64,000 nt of DNA. Source: Aspidiotus rigidus (taxonomy: Eukaryota > Arthropoda > Insecta > Hemiptera > Diaspididae). Under the pieces are notes generated by a model. That model was not told the DNA's origin and searched no databases. It worked only from the letters and a program-made list of their open reading frames with translations. This document shows, one piece after another, positions 1 through 12,526 of this stretch. The position numbers were made by a program, and so were the translations under genes. The stretch is from assembly GCA_035079385.1 (NCBI GenBank), contig JAVHKY010000012.1, positions 6,228,501 through 6,292,500 on the forward strand, read 5' to 3'. Numbering within the stretch: position 1 is the stretch's first letter; each line of letters opens with the position of its first letter.

Positions 1-1416
1 TTCGTGTACACAGTCAAAATGTGCATATGGTTGTGGCATAACAATCGATTTCTTTTGTTCATGAGTAACCGATGGCGAGTAATATGTGGTATTAGTTTTG
101 TTTTGTTGCAAGTGGTTCGACTCTGAAAATTGCCGAGTTTTGTAGGTTTCTCTAGTACGCTATCTTCACCTTTCTTTCGTCGCCATCCTTTTTTTTTTTC
201 TTTCCACTCTTCTGTGCAATGACTCTCGTAAGAGATCGTTGCATCGTCGATTTTGAAAATCGATTTTCGTTAATGAGATTCTAGTGTTCAAAATTCTTCG
301 CATTCACGAATAGTTCTTTGTTCTATCGAGGTTTTATTAATTTTCAATACCGTAATACGACCTTGATCTGAGGCTGTACGGTAGAGAGAATCGATAGAAA
401 AGATAAAAAAAAAGAAGTTCGGCGCTACCGCTGGCTCATCCATGGTACATTACGTCTTCGTGTTAATCATCAATAAGTTTTTGAGATAGTTAATTCGCTC
501 GTAGCCTATTGCAGTAGATCTGGGATATGCTTTAGGAATATGGAGGTGTGAACCAATCATTATAAAACTTGGTCAGAAGAAGAATATTCACGTGCGTGAT
601 TTACATATAAACGAGCGAAAACTATTTGGAGAGAAATATACATAACGACTTCACTCCGCTTTCTTCGTGTGCATTTGATAGAAGTTGAATATACTAGCAT
701 GGATTAGAATGCATCGATATTATGATGCATAATGGAAATTGCTGTATAATTATTTGACCGCTCACAATGGAAAATTCTACGAGACCGCTGAGTACGTTCC
801 GTACCAGGGTGTCTATTAAGATATGTATTTGAGAGTGCGTTCTCGAAAATTGAAATTGTTTGTCTAGGATTCCAAAGAGTGTGAAAGAACTCAAAACGTC
901 TCGTACTGTGGTGTCGTGAAGGGAAACGTCATATTTCACATTTTTGTCCTAGGTGTATTTTCCAATGAATTCTGAAACCTCACTGCGTATTTTAAATATC
1001 ACAACTTTCAGTATCCATTTTGCTCCTTCTATCTTCCGGAAATCCACTTATAAGAAATTTTGTCTTATTTGCATGATTCAAAATCCCCTTGTAATCCAAA
1101 AATGTATCAAGTGGTATAATAAACAACATTTGTCGATGCAGGTCCCGAATTCCTCCTCAATTATGATCTTCAAGTAATCGATAGATTTTAGTATCCGTGA
1201 AGGATTCAAAAATAGTGATATTTTGTGACGAGATAGTGCTGGAGTATTTATTCATTGATGTACGAATGTAGATATGAAAATATAGTTGTAGATTGGTGGG
1301 AGAAAAGCTATGTTTCAGCCCTAGTTATGAGATCGTAAAAATATTGGAGCCCCTCTCAGTGAGGCCACGCCCGTCTCCATTTACCTCCTCTGTAGCCCCA
1401 TGTTTGAGTTCCAATT
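1..1416. other. No recognisable gene
   Basis: AT-rich sequence with short chance open frames only. I found no protein motif, RNA gene or repeat that I could name. It may be intron or intergenic DNA. Confidence 0.6.
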
Positions 1417-1662
1417 GTGGAGCAGGCACAGAAGAATTTCGTCTTTCACTGAAAGAAGAGAATAGTCTTGGTGAAAAAAGTGTTGAGTCACCATTTTTTT
1501 AGTCACTAGAACTAGATTTTACTGTCCAAATATGTAACTGGAAAAAATAATCAAATTGACAAAAAAAGAGAGACTGTCTTAAATTTAACACTTTTTTTCT
1601 AGTCACCAAGACTATTCTCTTCTCTCAGTGAAGGACATTCAACTTTTCTAAGCCTGCTCCAC
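1417..1662. repeat. Fold-back inverted repeat (MITE-like)
   Basis: Two arms of about 75 bp face each other. The left arm runs from about 1417 to 1490 and the right from about 1588 to 1662. Both carry GTGGAGCAGGC at the outer edge and AGAGAATAGTCTTGGTGA further in, with the right arm as the reverse complement. About 95 bp of AT-rich spacer separates them. No protein is encoded and I could not define a target duplication, so the class is open: a non-autonomous DNA transposon is most likely, a chance local inversion-duplication less so. Confidence 0.7.
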
Positions 1663-2855
1663 TCTTTCTCATGATGGCTCAGAAGTAGAAAACTTATCCC
1701 TCAAGTGACTTTGTTTGTACTAATATTGTGTACTGGGCTAAGAAGCTCTGAAATAATTAAAGTCCCGAGAATTTGTCCGCCTTACGGCATCATTAAACGA
1801 AATAGGTTCTCTAGCCCAGTTCATTCTAATACTAAGCTAGCTGATTCCTTAACCCAGGATGAATTAATAATTTTGAAACTATTTACATAGTGTACGTTTC
1901 AAAATCACGCTCATCCTACGTCTCAATCAAAAACTCCGTCTCCCCTCTTTTCGCTTAGAAATATTCCCAGCTTACAATAAATTCAAATAAAACTTTTTTG
2001 TATGCCCTTAAATCTCTTTTCTCACTTCCACGAAATCCTCGCCTATCTAATGACGTCATGCTTCAACCCTGTAGAAAATTAGTTGAGATCTTGAAAATTA
2101 AATTTGACTTTCTACCTCCAATGCTCAGATTATCGAAATTGAATTTCTAGCAATGTGACTTACTATTTCGAGCCGAGTCATTATAGGTTCCAGGTTCCTA
2201 TTCTATTTTTATTTCTTCCAAATCGCTATTCTGTCGATTGTCTCTATCCCCACTCAGGAAGAGAAGTGGTACGAAAGATTTCTAAATCTCGTCTATACGG
2301 CCGAGTATACCGTATCGTACGTCCGGAATTCAACTCACGTGACGAGTGCCTTCCGCAAGAAAAAACCATATTGGTAAAATTATTCGTACGCAAGAAAAAG
2401 GTATTCATTCGACATTATTTTCTATCGGTGATAGAAAAATGAAAGTGAATACAGTAATGACAAATATGAAATTACGAAAGAATGCGTAGTGCGTGTTCTC
2501 TCGCCAGATGCAACCTCACAATGCTGCGACAAAACTAATAAGATATAGACGAAAGTCGATTCGATGAATCTACTAATAAAGAAGAATTGCGTGAAGATAA
2601 GTTTCTTTTGGAATTTATGGTATGAACAACAACGAGTGAAATAACACTAGTACATGGATTCTCGCGACAAGAAAGAACCGTTACTTCCTTCTTTTTTTTT
2701 TCGTCTTCTTCTTCTTCTTCTTAATACGATAACTATTAGTCTTAGCGGTACGCAAAAGAATGAGGCAAATTGGTACACGGGCATGAAATTCTGCACACAC
2801 GCGTATTTCTACCCTGACTGTGACGCGAAATGACTCACGAATGACTCTTAGAACA
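1663..2855. other. No recognisable gene
   Basis: Open frames of 61 and 95 codons occur at 1705 and 2155 on the plus strand but show no family motif. A short TTC microsatellite lies near 2700-2722. Nothing else was recognised. Confidence 0.55.
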
Positions 2856-2863
2856 TCGTATCG

Positions 2864-3029
2864 CAGGCATGCCCAACCTTTTTCAGCTAGCGGGCCACTT
2901 TAAGGTGAGTAACAAGTGAGGCGGGCCAATTTTTCCAATTTTGATGACTAAAAAATTTTCTTGTGTTTATTTCTTAATTTGTCCACTTTTTCAACGTGCT
3001 CCTCGCGGGCCGTAGGTTGGGCATGCCTG
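2864..3029. mobile_element. hAT-type MITE, 166 bp
   Basis: A short element with perfect 15 bp terminal inverted repeats, CAGGCATGCCCAACC at the left and its reverse complement at the right. The CAG...CTG ends and the internal GCGGGCC motifs resemble non-autonomous hAT elements. The 8 bp flanks (TCGTATCG and CCATGTTG) agree at four positions, and the other four differ only by transitions, so an old 8 bp target duplication is possible but not proven. It shares its GCGGGCC-rich layout with the element at 60169-60514. Confidence 0.75.
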
Positions 3030-3083
3030 CCATGTTGGATGATAGTCACTCGATACTTCTATTGATTGTGGAACAGAATGCTA

Positions 3084-4019
3084 TCTAATATATAAAGTAG
3101 AATGTTTGTCTGTCTGTATATCTGTATGTATGTTCGTCCATAACTTTCGAACGCCTTCACCTATCGACCTGGAATTTTTTTTGAAAAATTTAGTTTTTTC
3201 TGGGTCAGGTTCTTAAATACATTTCGATGTTTTGACTCCCTGAAGGTGGAGTAGGGGGCGACAAAATTAGGAAAAACGGGCATTATCGAGTACTGAAACT
3301 GCTTTGCGCTGTACATTAGACCTACGCGCGTTGAGTGGCGCAGTTTCGAAAATTGAATTATTGTGATAACTCGAGTGTAACTCATTTTTATGAAAAATTG
3401 AAGAGAACAAAAATTGTAGCCCCTGTAATTTCCTTTCGAATGAGCCCGGTTCCAGATTTTTAGGAGGAAATTTTGTGACTACAGTATTCGCTGTACTTTC
3501 ATACTAAGTAATTCACAGTTTTAAAAACACCTACATAAAGGATTTTACATCCGGTATCTCATACAAGAACCAATGTCTAGACACGGTGCGCACTGCGTAT
3601 GGGCTAGCGGAAATGACCCTTTTTTTTACCTGTTATCCGTGTGTTTTCTTAGGGACTGGCAAAATGTCAATGGATTTGTCTGTATTCTGCTGCGATACAG
3701 GATTCACGCGTCAAGTCAGCTCTCAAGTGAATTAGTGTGTAAAAAATTTAATTTGGTGATTTTATTTTTGTGCGACTCGGAACTTTGATATTTTATAAGT
3801 ACAGTCGCAGTTTTTGGTGTCTATTTTCTTATTTTTGAACTGAATAGTTGTGAATTTTGCAAAACTCTTTCCACTGTTTCTTTTTTAAAAATTCATCTGA
3901 ATTCCAAGATACCTACAAAACACACATACCTACAAGATACAGATACCTATAAAACACAGATATCTACTCAACACACAGCTAGCGGTCAGGCGCGCCGGAG
4001 GCGCGTCGCCAACCGCTAG
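3084..4019 (+). mobile_element. Helitron, probably non-autonomous, with both ends
   Basis: The left end begins TCTAATATATAAAG followed by TTTGTCTGTCTGT-type sequence, a common Helitron 5' start. The right end is a GC-rich hairpin (GGCGCGCC then GGCGCG, near 3989-4004) followed by ACCGCTAG, matching the CTRR terminus. It sits between an A on the left and a T on the right, as expected for AT-target insertion without target duplication. CTAGCGGT at about 3979 and ACCGCTAG at 4012-4019 also form an inverted pair. No Rep/helicase motif is visible in its 936 bp, so it would need an autonomous partner. A related 5' end lies at 36183. Confidence 0.75.
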
Positions 4020-4149
4020 TTTATTAATAAATTCTTAAAAATTAGGATGAAGTGGAAAAAAAAAGGAAAAATACATTGGTGTCTAAAGGGAGCCCCGAAA
4101 AAATTTCTGCTCTAATATTTAAAAAACTCCTAACAAATCTTAAAATCAC

Positions 4150-5345
4150 GGGTTGCAATACAATGTGCTACCTTAAGTTTAGCCCTTGGTGCCCTACGCA
4201 CCAGCCCAACGCTCAGTGCAGCCTGATGTTCCTCCTTTGCACGCACCGTGAAGTTTCTTGTATCTAAGGCCCAATTACCCCCGCTCTCTAACCCTCCGCC
4301 CCAAAAACTGGTTACTTCTTTTACTAGTTACTAGAATCCCATCTAGACTACCATCTCTAATTAGCGCCCCTTTTCCCTACCTACTCATCCACCCTTGGGC
4401 ATCTCTGACACCTCATTCGCTTCGACCTAGCTACCTTACCGAAATCGCCCAACATAATCTACATTAGACACATTAAAGCCATTATTGCTAATGATGGTAC
4501 CAAAAGGGGTCCCAAAATTTACTCCGTCTTAGCTATCGTCTCCCGTATGAAAGCCTAGGCCTCCAGGTATTCAGCTGGACTATCTGGCATCTATTTCTGC
4601 CTTACTCTCTCTTCTCCGCCCCGTGACCTCCTATCTTTTTTCTCTCTATGTCATAAAATACCTCTACTCTTCCAACCCTTCTCCATGTTCAATTGTTTTC
4701 TTCTTAATTCCTGGGAGTATTAGTCCTCCGGAATCCGACGGAGTGGACCTAGCAGTCAAGCAAGCCATGGTCGTCTTCTCAATCACTGACGCTTCCCTTT
4801 TCCAGCTTTCTCCCCCCCCCTATTAGCCCCCCACTGAGTTTACAATTGCAGTGCTCAGTGGGGAACGGTGTCTGTCTAAAAACAATGTTCATCTAAACGA
4901 TGGCCACCTGATATAGGGGCTTTTCTGCGATACCCCACTGTTATGGAAGCCACTTATACATTTCTGTTTACAAAGCCTCCACCCCCTTCTCCAGCCAATG
5001 ACTTAAAATCTTACCATCGTTCTCTAATCATGTCATCATAGTACAACTTTTTCGTTTAGTTGGTCGATTCTCGAACCCCTAGACCTCTTCAATGCCTACC
5101 TTACGCCACGAATAAATAGTCATAGCCCGACTAAGAACTATGCACACCTGCGTAAACACTCATTCCTTCTCCTTGAGCTCTCCGACCCACCCTCATGCCA
5201 ATACTGCCGTGCTGAGGAATTATCCGTCTTCCATAACCAGAAAATTATTTTCAGCCCCCTGTCAAGCCTCTCCTGTCCTTTCCAACGGCTCAGAATCCAC
5301 TACTAACACTTCAAACTTCTACTATCAACTCCACTTCTCGAGCTA
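4150..5345 (+). pseudogene. I/Jockey-type non-LTR retrotransposon tail, copy 1
   Basis: Decayed 3' end of a reverse-transcriptase polyprotein carrying an RNase H domain. Near 4176 one frame reads SLALGALRTSPT, the conserved segment near the RT C-terminus. Near 4728 another reads PESDGVDLAVKQAM, matching the late RNase H motif (usually GIPGNExxDxxAK). At 5189-5207 PSCQYC followed by AEELSVFH matches the zinc-knuckle-like C-terminus. These lie in different frames with stops between them, so the gene is dead. No endonuclease or main RT catalytic region is present, as expected of a 5'-truncated insertion. Seven other fragments of this type occur in the window. Confidence 0.75.
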
Positions 5346-7735
5346 ATAACCTTTGTGACATCAGTTCTTCTTCTCGAGGTAATTACCCTTGTTACAGTTG
5401 AATAGGTTGTGAAAAAATGGCAGGGGGAAACCCGTAAGCTTTGCGATCCCGTGGAAAACAGCTCGTATTCTTTTTGTTTTCTATAGCTTAGGTGTACAAA
5501 ACCGATTGAAATTGTTTTGTGAAGTCGTGGTGGAAGGAGAGCGCGAGGTTTAAAGACAGCGAGTTTAGTCTTCGATAGAGGAAAGCTTGTTATAAGGGAG
5601 GCTTTAGCCGTGTAAGAGGGAATATTGATATGCATAGCAATCTGAATTATCTTACGTATATCTCATGAAGGCCCTGTCTTTGAATTTGATCTAGCCTAGA
5701 CAAATTCTTTCAACTTAGGTTGATGACGTCACAAGTTGATGATGTCACCCCCAAGTCCCGTTCTCAAGTTTCTCCTCATACAGAAGTACCACTCGATGGT
5801 CGAAAGTATTCAAAGTCTCTAGACATTTTTCCGAAAATGATGACGTCATCAAAGTCGAATGCGCTCGTGAAGATTTCCTGAGAATGTCAAAAGAGACAAA
5901 GTGCTTCCGGTAAGAAAAAAAAGAAAAAAAAAAAAAGATTTGAGAAGAGAAAATTGATTTTTTTACATTTTATTGTGTTTGTTTTTCGCAAAAACTTGTT
6001 CAAGTTTTCTTGGAAGGATAGCTCGATGCTGAAGTTCGAATTACACCCCAGGATGCGATTGTTTCCTAAAAATGTCGAGAAAAGATTCTGAATGAATGAG
6101 AATTAATACAAAAGAAGCTGTGTGAAGATTTTGCAAAAAATATATGAAAATATTTCTTCTAAGAGTTTCTGATTTGAAGGCGTTTATGATTGTAGCATAC
6201 GTCAGTAGGCTGTGCGGATCGGCGTGAGGCAGGGCTAGGGAATTGGTAATGCAAGCGCAGATGACACCAAAAGTATTTCCGCGAGTTTGGTCTGCTTGTA
6301 AATTAATATTTCTCGTAGAAAGAAAAAAGAGAGGTCACTAGATACTCCTTAAAGAGTAGCCGGTTACCGTTTGGCGGCTTCTTTCTTCATTAAATTTCGG
6401 ATATCAATCTGCGTGGACGTTGATATAAGGAAGTCATATTGCACGTTTATAACGATCGTACCTGGCTTTCGTTTGTGTCCCATTCATACTATTTATGGGG
6501 AAACTGCATCTAAAAAATCACAAAAAAGTTACCTGCAAAGAAAAAGATAGCGCAAAATCTGACAAAACGTAAAAATTAGCTAGTTATCTATCACTAAATA
6601 ACGTTATTTCTGTCACTTCTCAATTTTACGGTTTGGCACGTCTATATGATATTATAGCATTCTTACGACTTCAATTGATTAACAGCAATTGAGCGAGAGC
6701 ACGGGCAGGATAGAATGATGATGTACACGAGTATTATATTTTACAGATGAGTATAATACTTTCTTCATATTTTCCCCTTGGATGTCTTTCTTTCTTTTAT
6801 TACCTTCTTCATATAAGATCGCGCACAGGTATGTGTATAATATGAGTAAATTGAGTACGTACGGTAGTCGCTGGAGTCTGGCTTTGCGCTTATGTTTGTA
6901 TCGTGTCACGAAGGTCGTTAGCCTATTAACGTTGGAATTTATTTCGGCTTCAATAAATAATATTGTATTCCTACATATTTTTACAGCGAGCATGTTTTAG
7001 TCGAATATTTCGACTGTTGTGACAAGTGTGACTCACTGTTCGGAAATGACGAGGATGATGATTATAATTTCAAATTTGAGGAAAAGATGGGGATGAGGAG
7101 ACTAGCGACAAGAATAGTGTTCAAGAATCTTATAGATAAATGATAAATTATACGTTTGCGATACACGAGGTGCTGGTGGTGACGCTGGCTGTACGCATGC
7201 AATCAAAGTAAAATTTAATAGCTTCTCTCGAGAACCGTTATCGCCGAGGCTTCCGAATATTTTCAATGACCTATTAGCATAATTTGATTTGCACCTTGGC
7301 GTGAATACTTGATTAATGAATTTGGTCACAGTGTATGTTTTCAATAGCTCCGTACAGAATTCTTTTGACCGAACATATTTCGCCATGTTTCAAGAAATTC
7401 GCGGATCTCGCTCCTATAGACTTTTGAGCTAGAAATAATATCAAAGGTCATTTTTTGATAATTGTAATTTCTATTTGAATTATTATTATGGCATGAATTA
7501 ATTATACGTTGCGTGCTCGTGTGCTGGTATTAGTAATTATATGCATCATATATGTACATATTCTTGTCAGGAAATGCAAAATTTTACGAATCGAGCCAAA
7601 GGCAAGCGTGGCTGAATGTTTGAGTTGCTAAATTTTCATTCACGTTTATGATTCTTGATGTTCTTACGGATGGTAAAGTTCATCGCTTGCAAATTAATTT
7701 TTCTGCAAAATTATTTATATCGTTTTTTACAAGAG
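5346..7735. other. No recognisable gene; CRE-like palindromes near 5.72-5.85 kb
   Basis: No gene or named repeat was recognised. TGACGTCA-type palindromes occur at about 5725 and in TGATGACGTCATCA at 5838-5851. Open frames at 5303-5635 and 7102-7386 on the minus strand match no family I know. Confidence 0.5.
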
Positions 7736-8212
7736 AATTTTTGAAATACTCGACCTCCTTTCTCAGGATATCTCTAGGAACTTGTCGTACTTGGCCTAAG
7801 CTTAGCCTATTCGCAGAGGCCTCAGAACCTCCCCTCCACTTTCGAAGACTCACCGTAACCTCTAACTTTTCATACTCTTGTCTCCCAATTTACGAACAAA
7901 TCTTTCTCCTTCACAACAACTAACACCCGTCCAAACATATTCGCCTCCTATTGAACGCTCTTCTTAATGAACCGCTCATAGCAAATTCCCTACAACCCGT
8001 ACATTCGACCTTTCCACCTTGGACTCTCCCCCCCCCCCTCAACCTAAAATATATCTCGATTCTACAGAAGTTCGACAAAATTCTTTATACACAACAGACC
8101 AGGAATCTACTTGAAGAATATACGCACTTTACCTCTCCAGAGGGTCTAAAACATCCAATAAAGCAGCGTACGCATGCTCAATCAACGGGCAAATCGTTTC
8201 ACACTGCATTTG

Positions 8213-8437
8213 AGGCACTATAGTACGATGGGTATGCTGGACTGATAACATGGAGACGACTTTTAGGCTATGAGGTAGGAATACGGCTCGTGTAACGTCA
8301 CGCGACAGCGAATGTAACCGATGGGTACCGACGACACTCGTCAGTTCCGCGACGTTACGTGAAACGTGTTTGTACCTGATAACCCAAACGTCGTCTCCGT
8401 GTTATCAGTCCAGCATACCTATCGTACTATAGTGCCT
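8213..8437. mobile_element. Hairpin MITE nested in retrotransposon copy 2
   Basis: Nearly the whole 225 bp is an inverted repeat. The outer 48 bp of each end, beginning AGGCACTATAGTACGAT, pair with very few mismatches, and weaker pairing continues almost to a centre at about 8325 around GGTACC. No protein is encoded. The target duplication is unclear, with at most a TG dinucleotide shared, so the superfamily cannot be assigned. The insertion lies between the RT end and the RNase H region of the host retroelement. Confidence 0.8.
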
Positions 8438-8539
8438 TGCTGCATTAACGATATATAGTCTCCATATTTACAGCCGAACTTATGGGCATATTCACCTCCT
8501 CTTCCAATTACCCCCAAACGGCCGTATCCTTCTCCTCAC

Positions 8540-8542
<3 letters not shown>

Positions 8543-8587
<45 letters not shown>
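8543..8587. repeat. CT dinucleotide microsatellite
   Basis: About 22 uninterrupted CT units lie within the decayed RNase H region of retrotransposon copy 2. Confidence 0.95.
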
Positions 8588-8591
<4 letters not shown>

Positions 8592-9245
8592 ACTCCCTTG
8601 CAGACCCAATCATACAACACATTCTCCTCACACTTCTCATCTTGAATAAAATAAACATTTAAGGTAACATCTCATCTTGCCGTCGGAGCAACTTTGCTTT
8701 CATATATTCATCTGCCTCCTTCTTCTCATGTGCTTCTATCCTTTCTGCAAATTCCTTAGACTATCTGTTTCTTTTTCATTCTTACTTGATATCCAAGACC
8801 CTTATCCTATCGTCAATGAATCCTCATTCATGTCCATTGGTGAAGTTCTTTCTTATCCTTTCGGGACTCATCGACTTTGAGGAAGATGACGCAGTGGACT
8901 TCCACTGCGTTCACCTCCCTCAACTGATCCCTCACTTTCGAATGATCTTAAATTCTATCACTGCTCTCTCATTCTCTCCTCCGGGTATGTTTTTTGTCCT
9001 TCTTATCATCCAACAAGTTGCGACTATTCCTTGGTCTATTTCAAACTACCCTTTCCGATGCGAAGAAGTTATTCGAACCCGTCTCAGAGTAGGCCGTACC
9101 CGTTTCTCACCCCCTTCATACACTGCAATGCTGACGACCTTTCCGTTCAACACTTCCTCTCTTGCCTAGCTCTCGGAAACTTCCGGCTGCGCTACTTCGT
9201 CTTCTTCTGTATCAGAAACAATGGCAAATAACCATAAGAAGATCA

Positions 9246-11640
9246 CTAACATGACCGATCTACCTGATTCATATCCATTCTTGTTGTCCCCATCTATCCA
9301 CTTCGACCCCTTGAACCTGGAAAAAGTGGTTTTATTGAGTATATGTGATTTCGTACTCCCTATTTCTGAAAGAAGTAAGAAATACTCTCAAGTTCTTGAT
9401 GGACCTCCGAAGACAGAAGTCGAGGAGATCGAGAATTTAGCTAATAGCAGTCGTTTTCACTGAAGGAGGATTGATTGATAATGTGAATAGATTTTCTCAC
9501 TGTAGAAATACTTCAAGGCAATCATCTGGATTTGAGCCTACTTTGAAAAACCTTGTTAGGCCCGGGGATACCTCACGTAGCTGGTACGCAAGTATGCATC
9601 TGCGCTCTATTCAGCTCTGACTTCGACATGGGGGTTGAATACTTCGGGGATTCATGTGTTATCAATCACAAATTGTACTTCTTTTTCCATTCTAATATGC
9701 GCGTGAGAATTTTTTGTTTTTATTTTGTTCTTTGACGACGACACCGAAAAATACGTTTTGTATGGTGTGTTTATTCAAATATTATAAGAGCGATATTTCG
9801 TCGATAAAAGCGCTGCAGTACTACTATAGAATTGTTGGTTATTCCAGCTGCTATATGTGGAAATGATGCCACAAAGGAGTACGTCGAGTGTGTGGGACAA
9901 CAGTCGAGCATTACGATTCGTGAAAAGAATAAGAACGTAATTAGAATTCAGTCGGATCTTCATGCTCTGTCGTCGACGTCGTCTTCGTTAGATAGAACAT
10001 CTTAAACGCCTATAAAAAAAGACTGCTTTTGGAAGATTATCGCTCTGCTATATAGGGGGAACCCGTTGCGTCATCTGAATGGAGCTATTCACTGTAATTA
10101 CGCAGGACTTTTAGTCACATTGGCCACTCGTCGTTATAGCTTCATGTCTTCGAGTGTGCGACCGATGATATGAAGTATACTTCGTACCTGTGTCTTTAAA
10201 TTTCTTTCAACAGGGTTATGTAAACAGCTTACTCTGTATGAATGTAGCGCCGGTACGTCGTCTTTTTCTAAATGCTTAAGTAATAAAATTCTGTCTTCTT
10301 AATCAGTTTAATACCAACTTATGTTATTCGAGAGCGCGTTTGATGATATATCTTATCGTGGCGATGTTTGTGGACTTTCACGCGTAACTCTTTCTCGACG
10401 ATGAAGATCGGTTGGTAGAATCGCAGCTGTGCGTGTATGTACTCAAGAGCGGGAAGATAAACTCGTATTCTTGATTTATAAGGAGGAAATGATTTTTTGG
10501 ATAAGAGGACGAGGTGAGATTTTGTAAATGTAAGTGCGCGAAGTCATTATGTGTATAGAATTTGGTGACTAATCAATACGTGAATTATTACGGAAATTTT
10601 TGATCAGAATGAGGAAGCTACTCACTGTCTAATAATTATTGAAGTTTACGAGAGGGAACGAATTGAGTCCCGAGCCTGCGAATGACTCTTAGTTTCCTCC
10701 TTGCTTAAACAAGACGGTCTGAGGACTGTTGATGTATGTATCATCCCTATGATTGAAAATAAGGGTTAGCACGTTGCTAGGAAAGAGTACATTAATCATC
10801 ATGCAAGGTAGTGAACTCAAGAATATTAGAGAGTAAATAGCTTTTCTATCGATGGTAAGAAACTTTAAACAGAAGTGCTTACCAAATTAAATTTTTAATA
10901 AATCGCCTCGAATGCAAGAAAAAACTTTTTCTTTCTCACTGTACTAGAACATCTTCAACTTACAGACGTCTAAAATTGAACTTCAAGGAGAGATTCTATG
11001 AGGACGAATATGTTGTGATACGTAACATAGAGGGAACCGAACTTAACGACTAAACCTAGAGCGAAGTACGTTGAAGAATGAACGATTTTAGCCATCTTCT
11101 CAAACTCAGTACAGCCGATCCTGCAAAACTCAATCCGGGCATTACTTCTTCTGTCCCTAACTCCAAGAAACTCAAACTCAATTGGGCTAAAGTAGCTGTT
11201 TTGGCCCGATAAATCGTGTCGACCGCCGATTTGACATCAATCCAGAGAGAATTTATTTTTTCCCATCTCGGTCGAAATGACGTCGAGGAAAACCGGCTGC
11301 CGCAAATTTGTCGATATGTTGAGTCTAATTTGTGTGATTGCCTACTTCGTGAAACCGGCAGCGTATACTTAAGTCGTTTTAATGTTTCCTGTAGGAGAAA
11401 AAGCTCCAAAAGGACGTTAGAAATTAAGTTAAATGTTCGAAAACGGTTTTGGGTTGGCGTCCTGTATTAAACTAACCTCCGAAAAAGAATTATGCAAGAG
11501 TAAAAACTCTTTTAAAAACCACTTCCTATAATTTGATTAAACCTTCTCGGAAGAACTTTATAACCATTGAGATTCTTTAAAAGATATTTGAGAGGGGTTA
11601 GAAGTCGATCAGGAAAGCTTTGAGGGTAAATTGTCAAATT
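9246..11640. other. No recognisable gene
   Basis: Short open frames only, for example 9553-9735 on the plus strand and 11056-11409 on the minus strand, none with a recognisable motif. The stretch from 9.25 to 9.46 kb may be 3' trailer of the retroelement before it. Confidence 0.5.
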
Positions 11641-11644
11641 CGGA

Positions 11645-12526
11645 AGAGTTGTTGATTTCACGAATTAGGCTTGACAGATGTGTCATTGAAATCAACCTCA
11701 ACGTCGACATCAGATTGGACAAATGTCAACTCAATTTGGATCCATTTGTCACATCGATTTTAGGTTGATTTCAAGTCGATTCCTCCAAATTTTCTGTCAA
11801 CCTGAAATCGATCGTTCTGTGGAGTCGATTTCAAATCAATTTTGTAGTTCTCTGGCAATGAACGTTGGTCAACTTCAAATCGACGTCCTCCAAATTTTTT
11901 TATTGACCTTTAATCGACTTCTCTGTTGTGTCGATCAACATTCCATTTTTAGTTTTCTGGTAATGTATGCTGGTCGACTTTAAATCGACCTCAAATTGAT
12001 GTTAATATAGAGTCGATTTACAATCACCCCCTTGTAACATTTTGTGTGTTCGGTGACTTCGCCACTTGCTGACAGATTGTGTAGTAATAATCATGTAATG
12101 AAGTCCATTGAGAATTTTGTTATGCTTTACCAGAGCAGCAATGTTCGAATCGACGGTCGACGCAATTTTAACGTCGATTTTCGGTCATGATTGAAAACTG
12201 ATACCAGAAGTCGACTCATTTTTGACTTCGGTTCTGAAACAGTATCGTGGATTGTACAGTTGAAATCGACGCAATATCGACGTCGATTGCAACGATGAAT
12301 GACGTCGATTTTAGGTCGATATCAAACTATGATACCAGAAGTTGACTCAATTTCGACGTTCACGATGAGTCAATGGTAAATCAGGGCCGTCGATTTCAAT
12401 AAGACATCTAGTCATTTAGGGCTGATTTGCGATAAAAATTGAACGGAAGTGAATCGACGTCGATTTTGAGTCGACTGTCAATCGACGAATAGCGAGTCGA
12501 TGTGTTTGAAGTCGACATGGTTCATT
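11645..12526 (+). repeat. TCGAC-rich dispersed repeat, copy A
   Basis: About 880 bp densely studded with GTCGATTT, AAATCGAC and TCGACGTCGA motifs at 10-30 bp spacing. It ends GTCGACATGGTTCATT at 12526; its left end is only approximate. A central non-TCGAC core around 12045-12110 reads GACTTCGCCACTTGCTGACAG and is shared with copies B and D. Copies B, C and E have the reverse orientation. Because AATGAACCA occurs at the left of copies C and D and its complement at the right of A and B, I read the family as having terminal inverted repeats. No protein is encoded. Confidence 0.75.

Larger units (their letters stand above)
7740..9245 (+). pseudogene. I/Jockey-type non-LTR retrotransposon tail, copy 2
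   Basis: The order matches a retroelement 3' half. RISLGTCRTW followed by ASEPPLHFRR at 7765-7848 is the end of reverse transcriptase. VSIFTAELMGI at about 8458-8490 is the RNase H segment with its catalytic glutamate. CEEVIRTRLRVGRTR at 9059-9103 and HCNADDLSVQHFLSC at 9121-9165 form the conserved C-terminal region. Frames shift between blocks and stops intervene. A 225 bp hairpin MITE interrupts it at 8213-8437 and a CT run follows at 8543. The product would have copied the element's RNA into DNA; it is no longer functional. The exact 5' truncation point and the 3' end are not certain. Confidence 0.8.
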
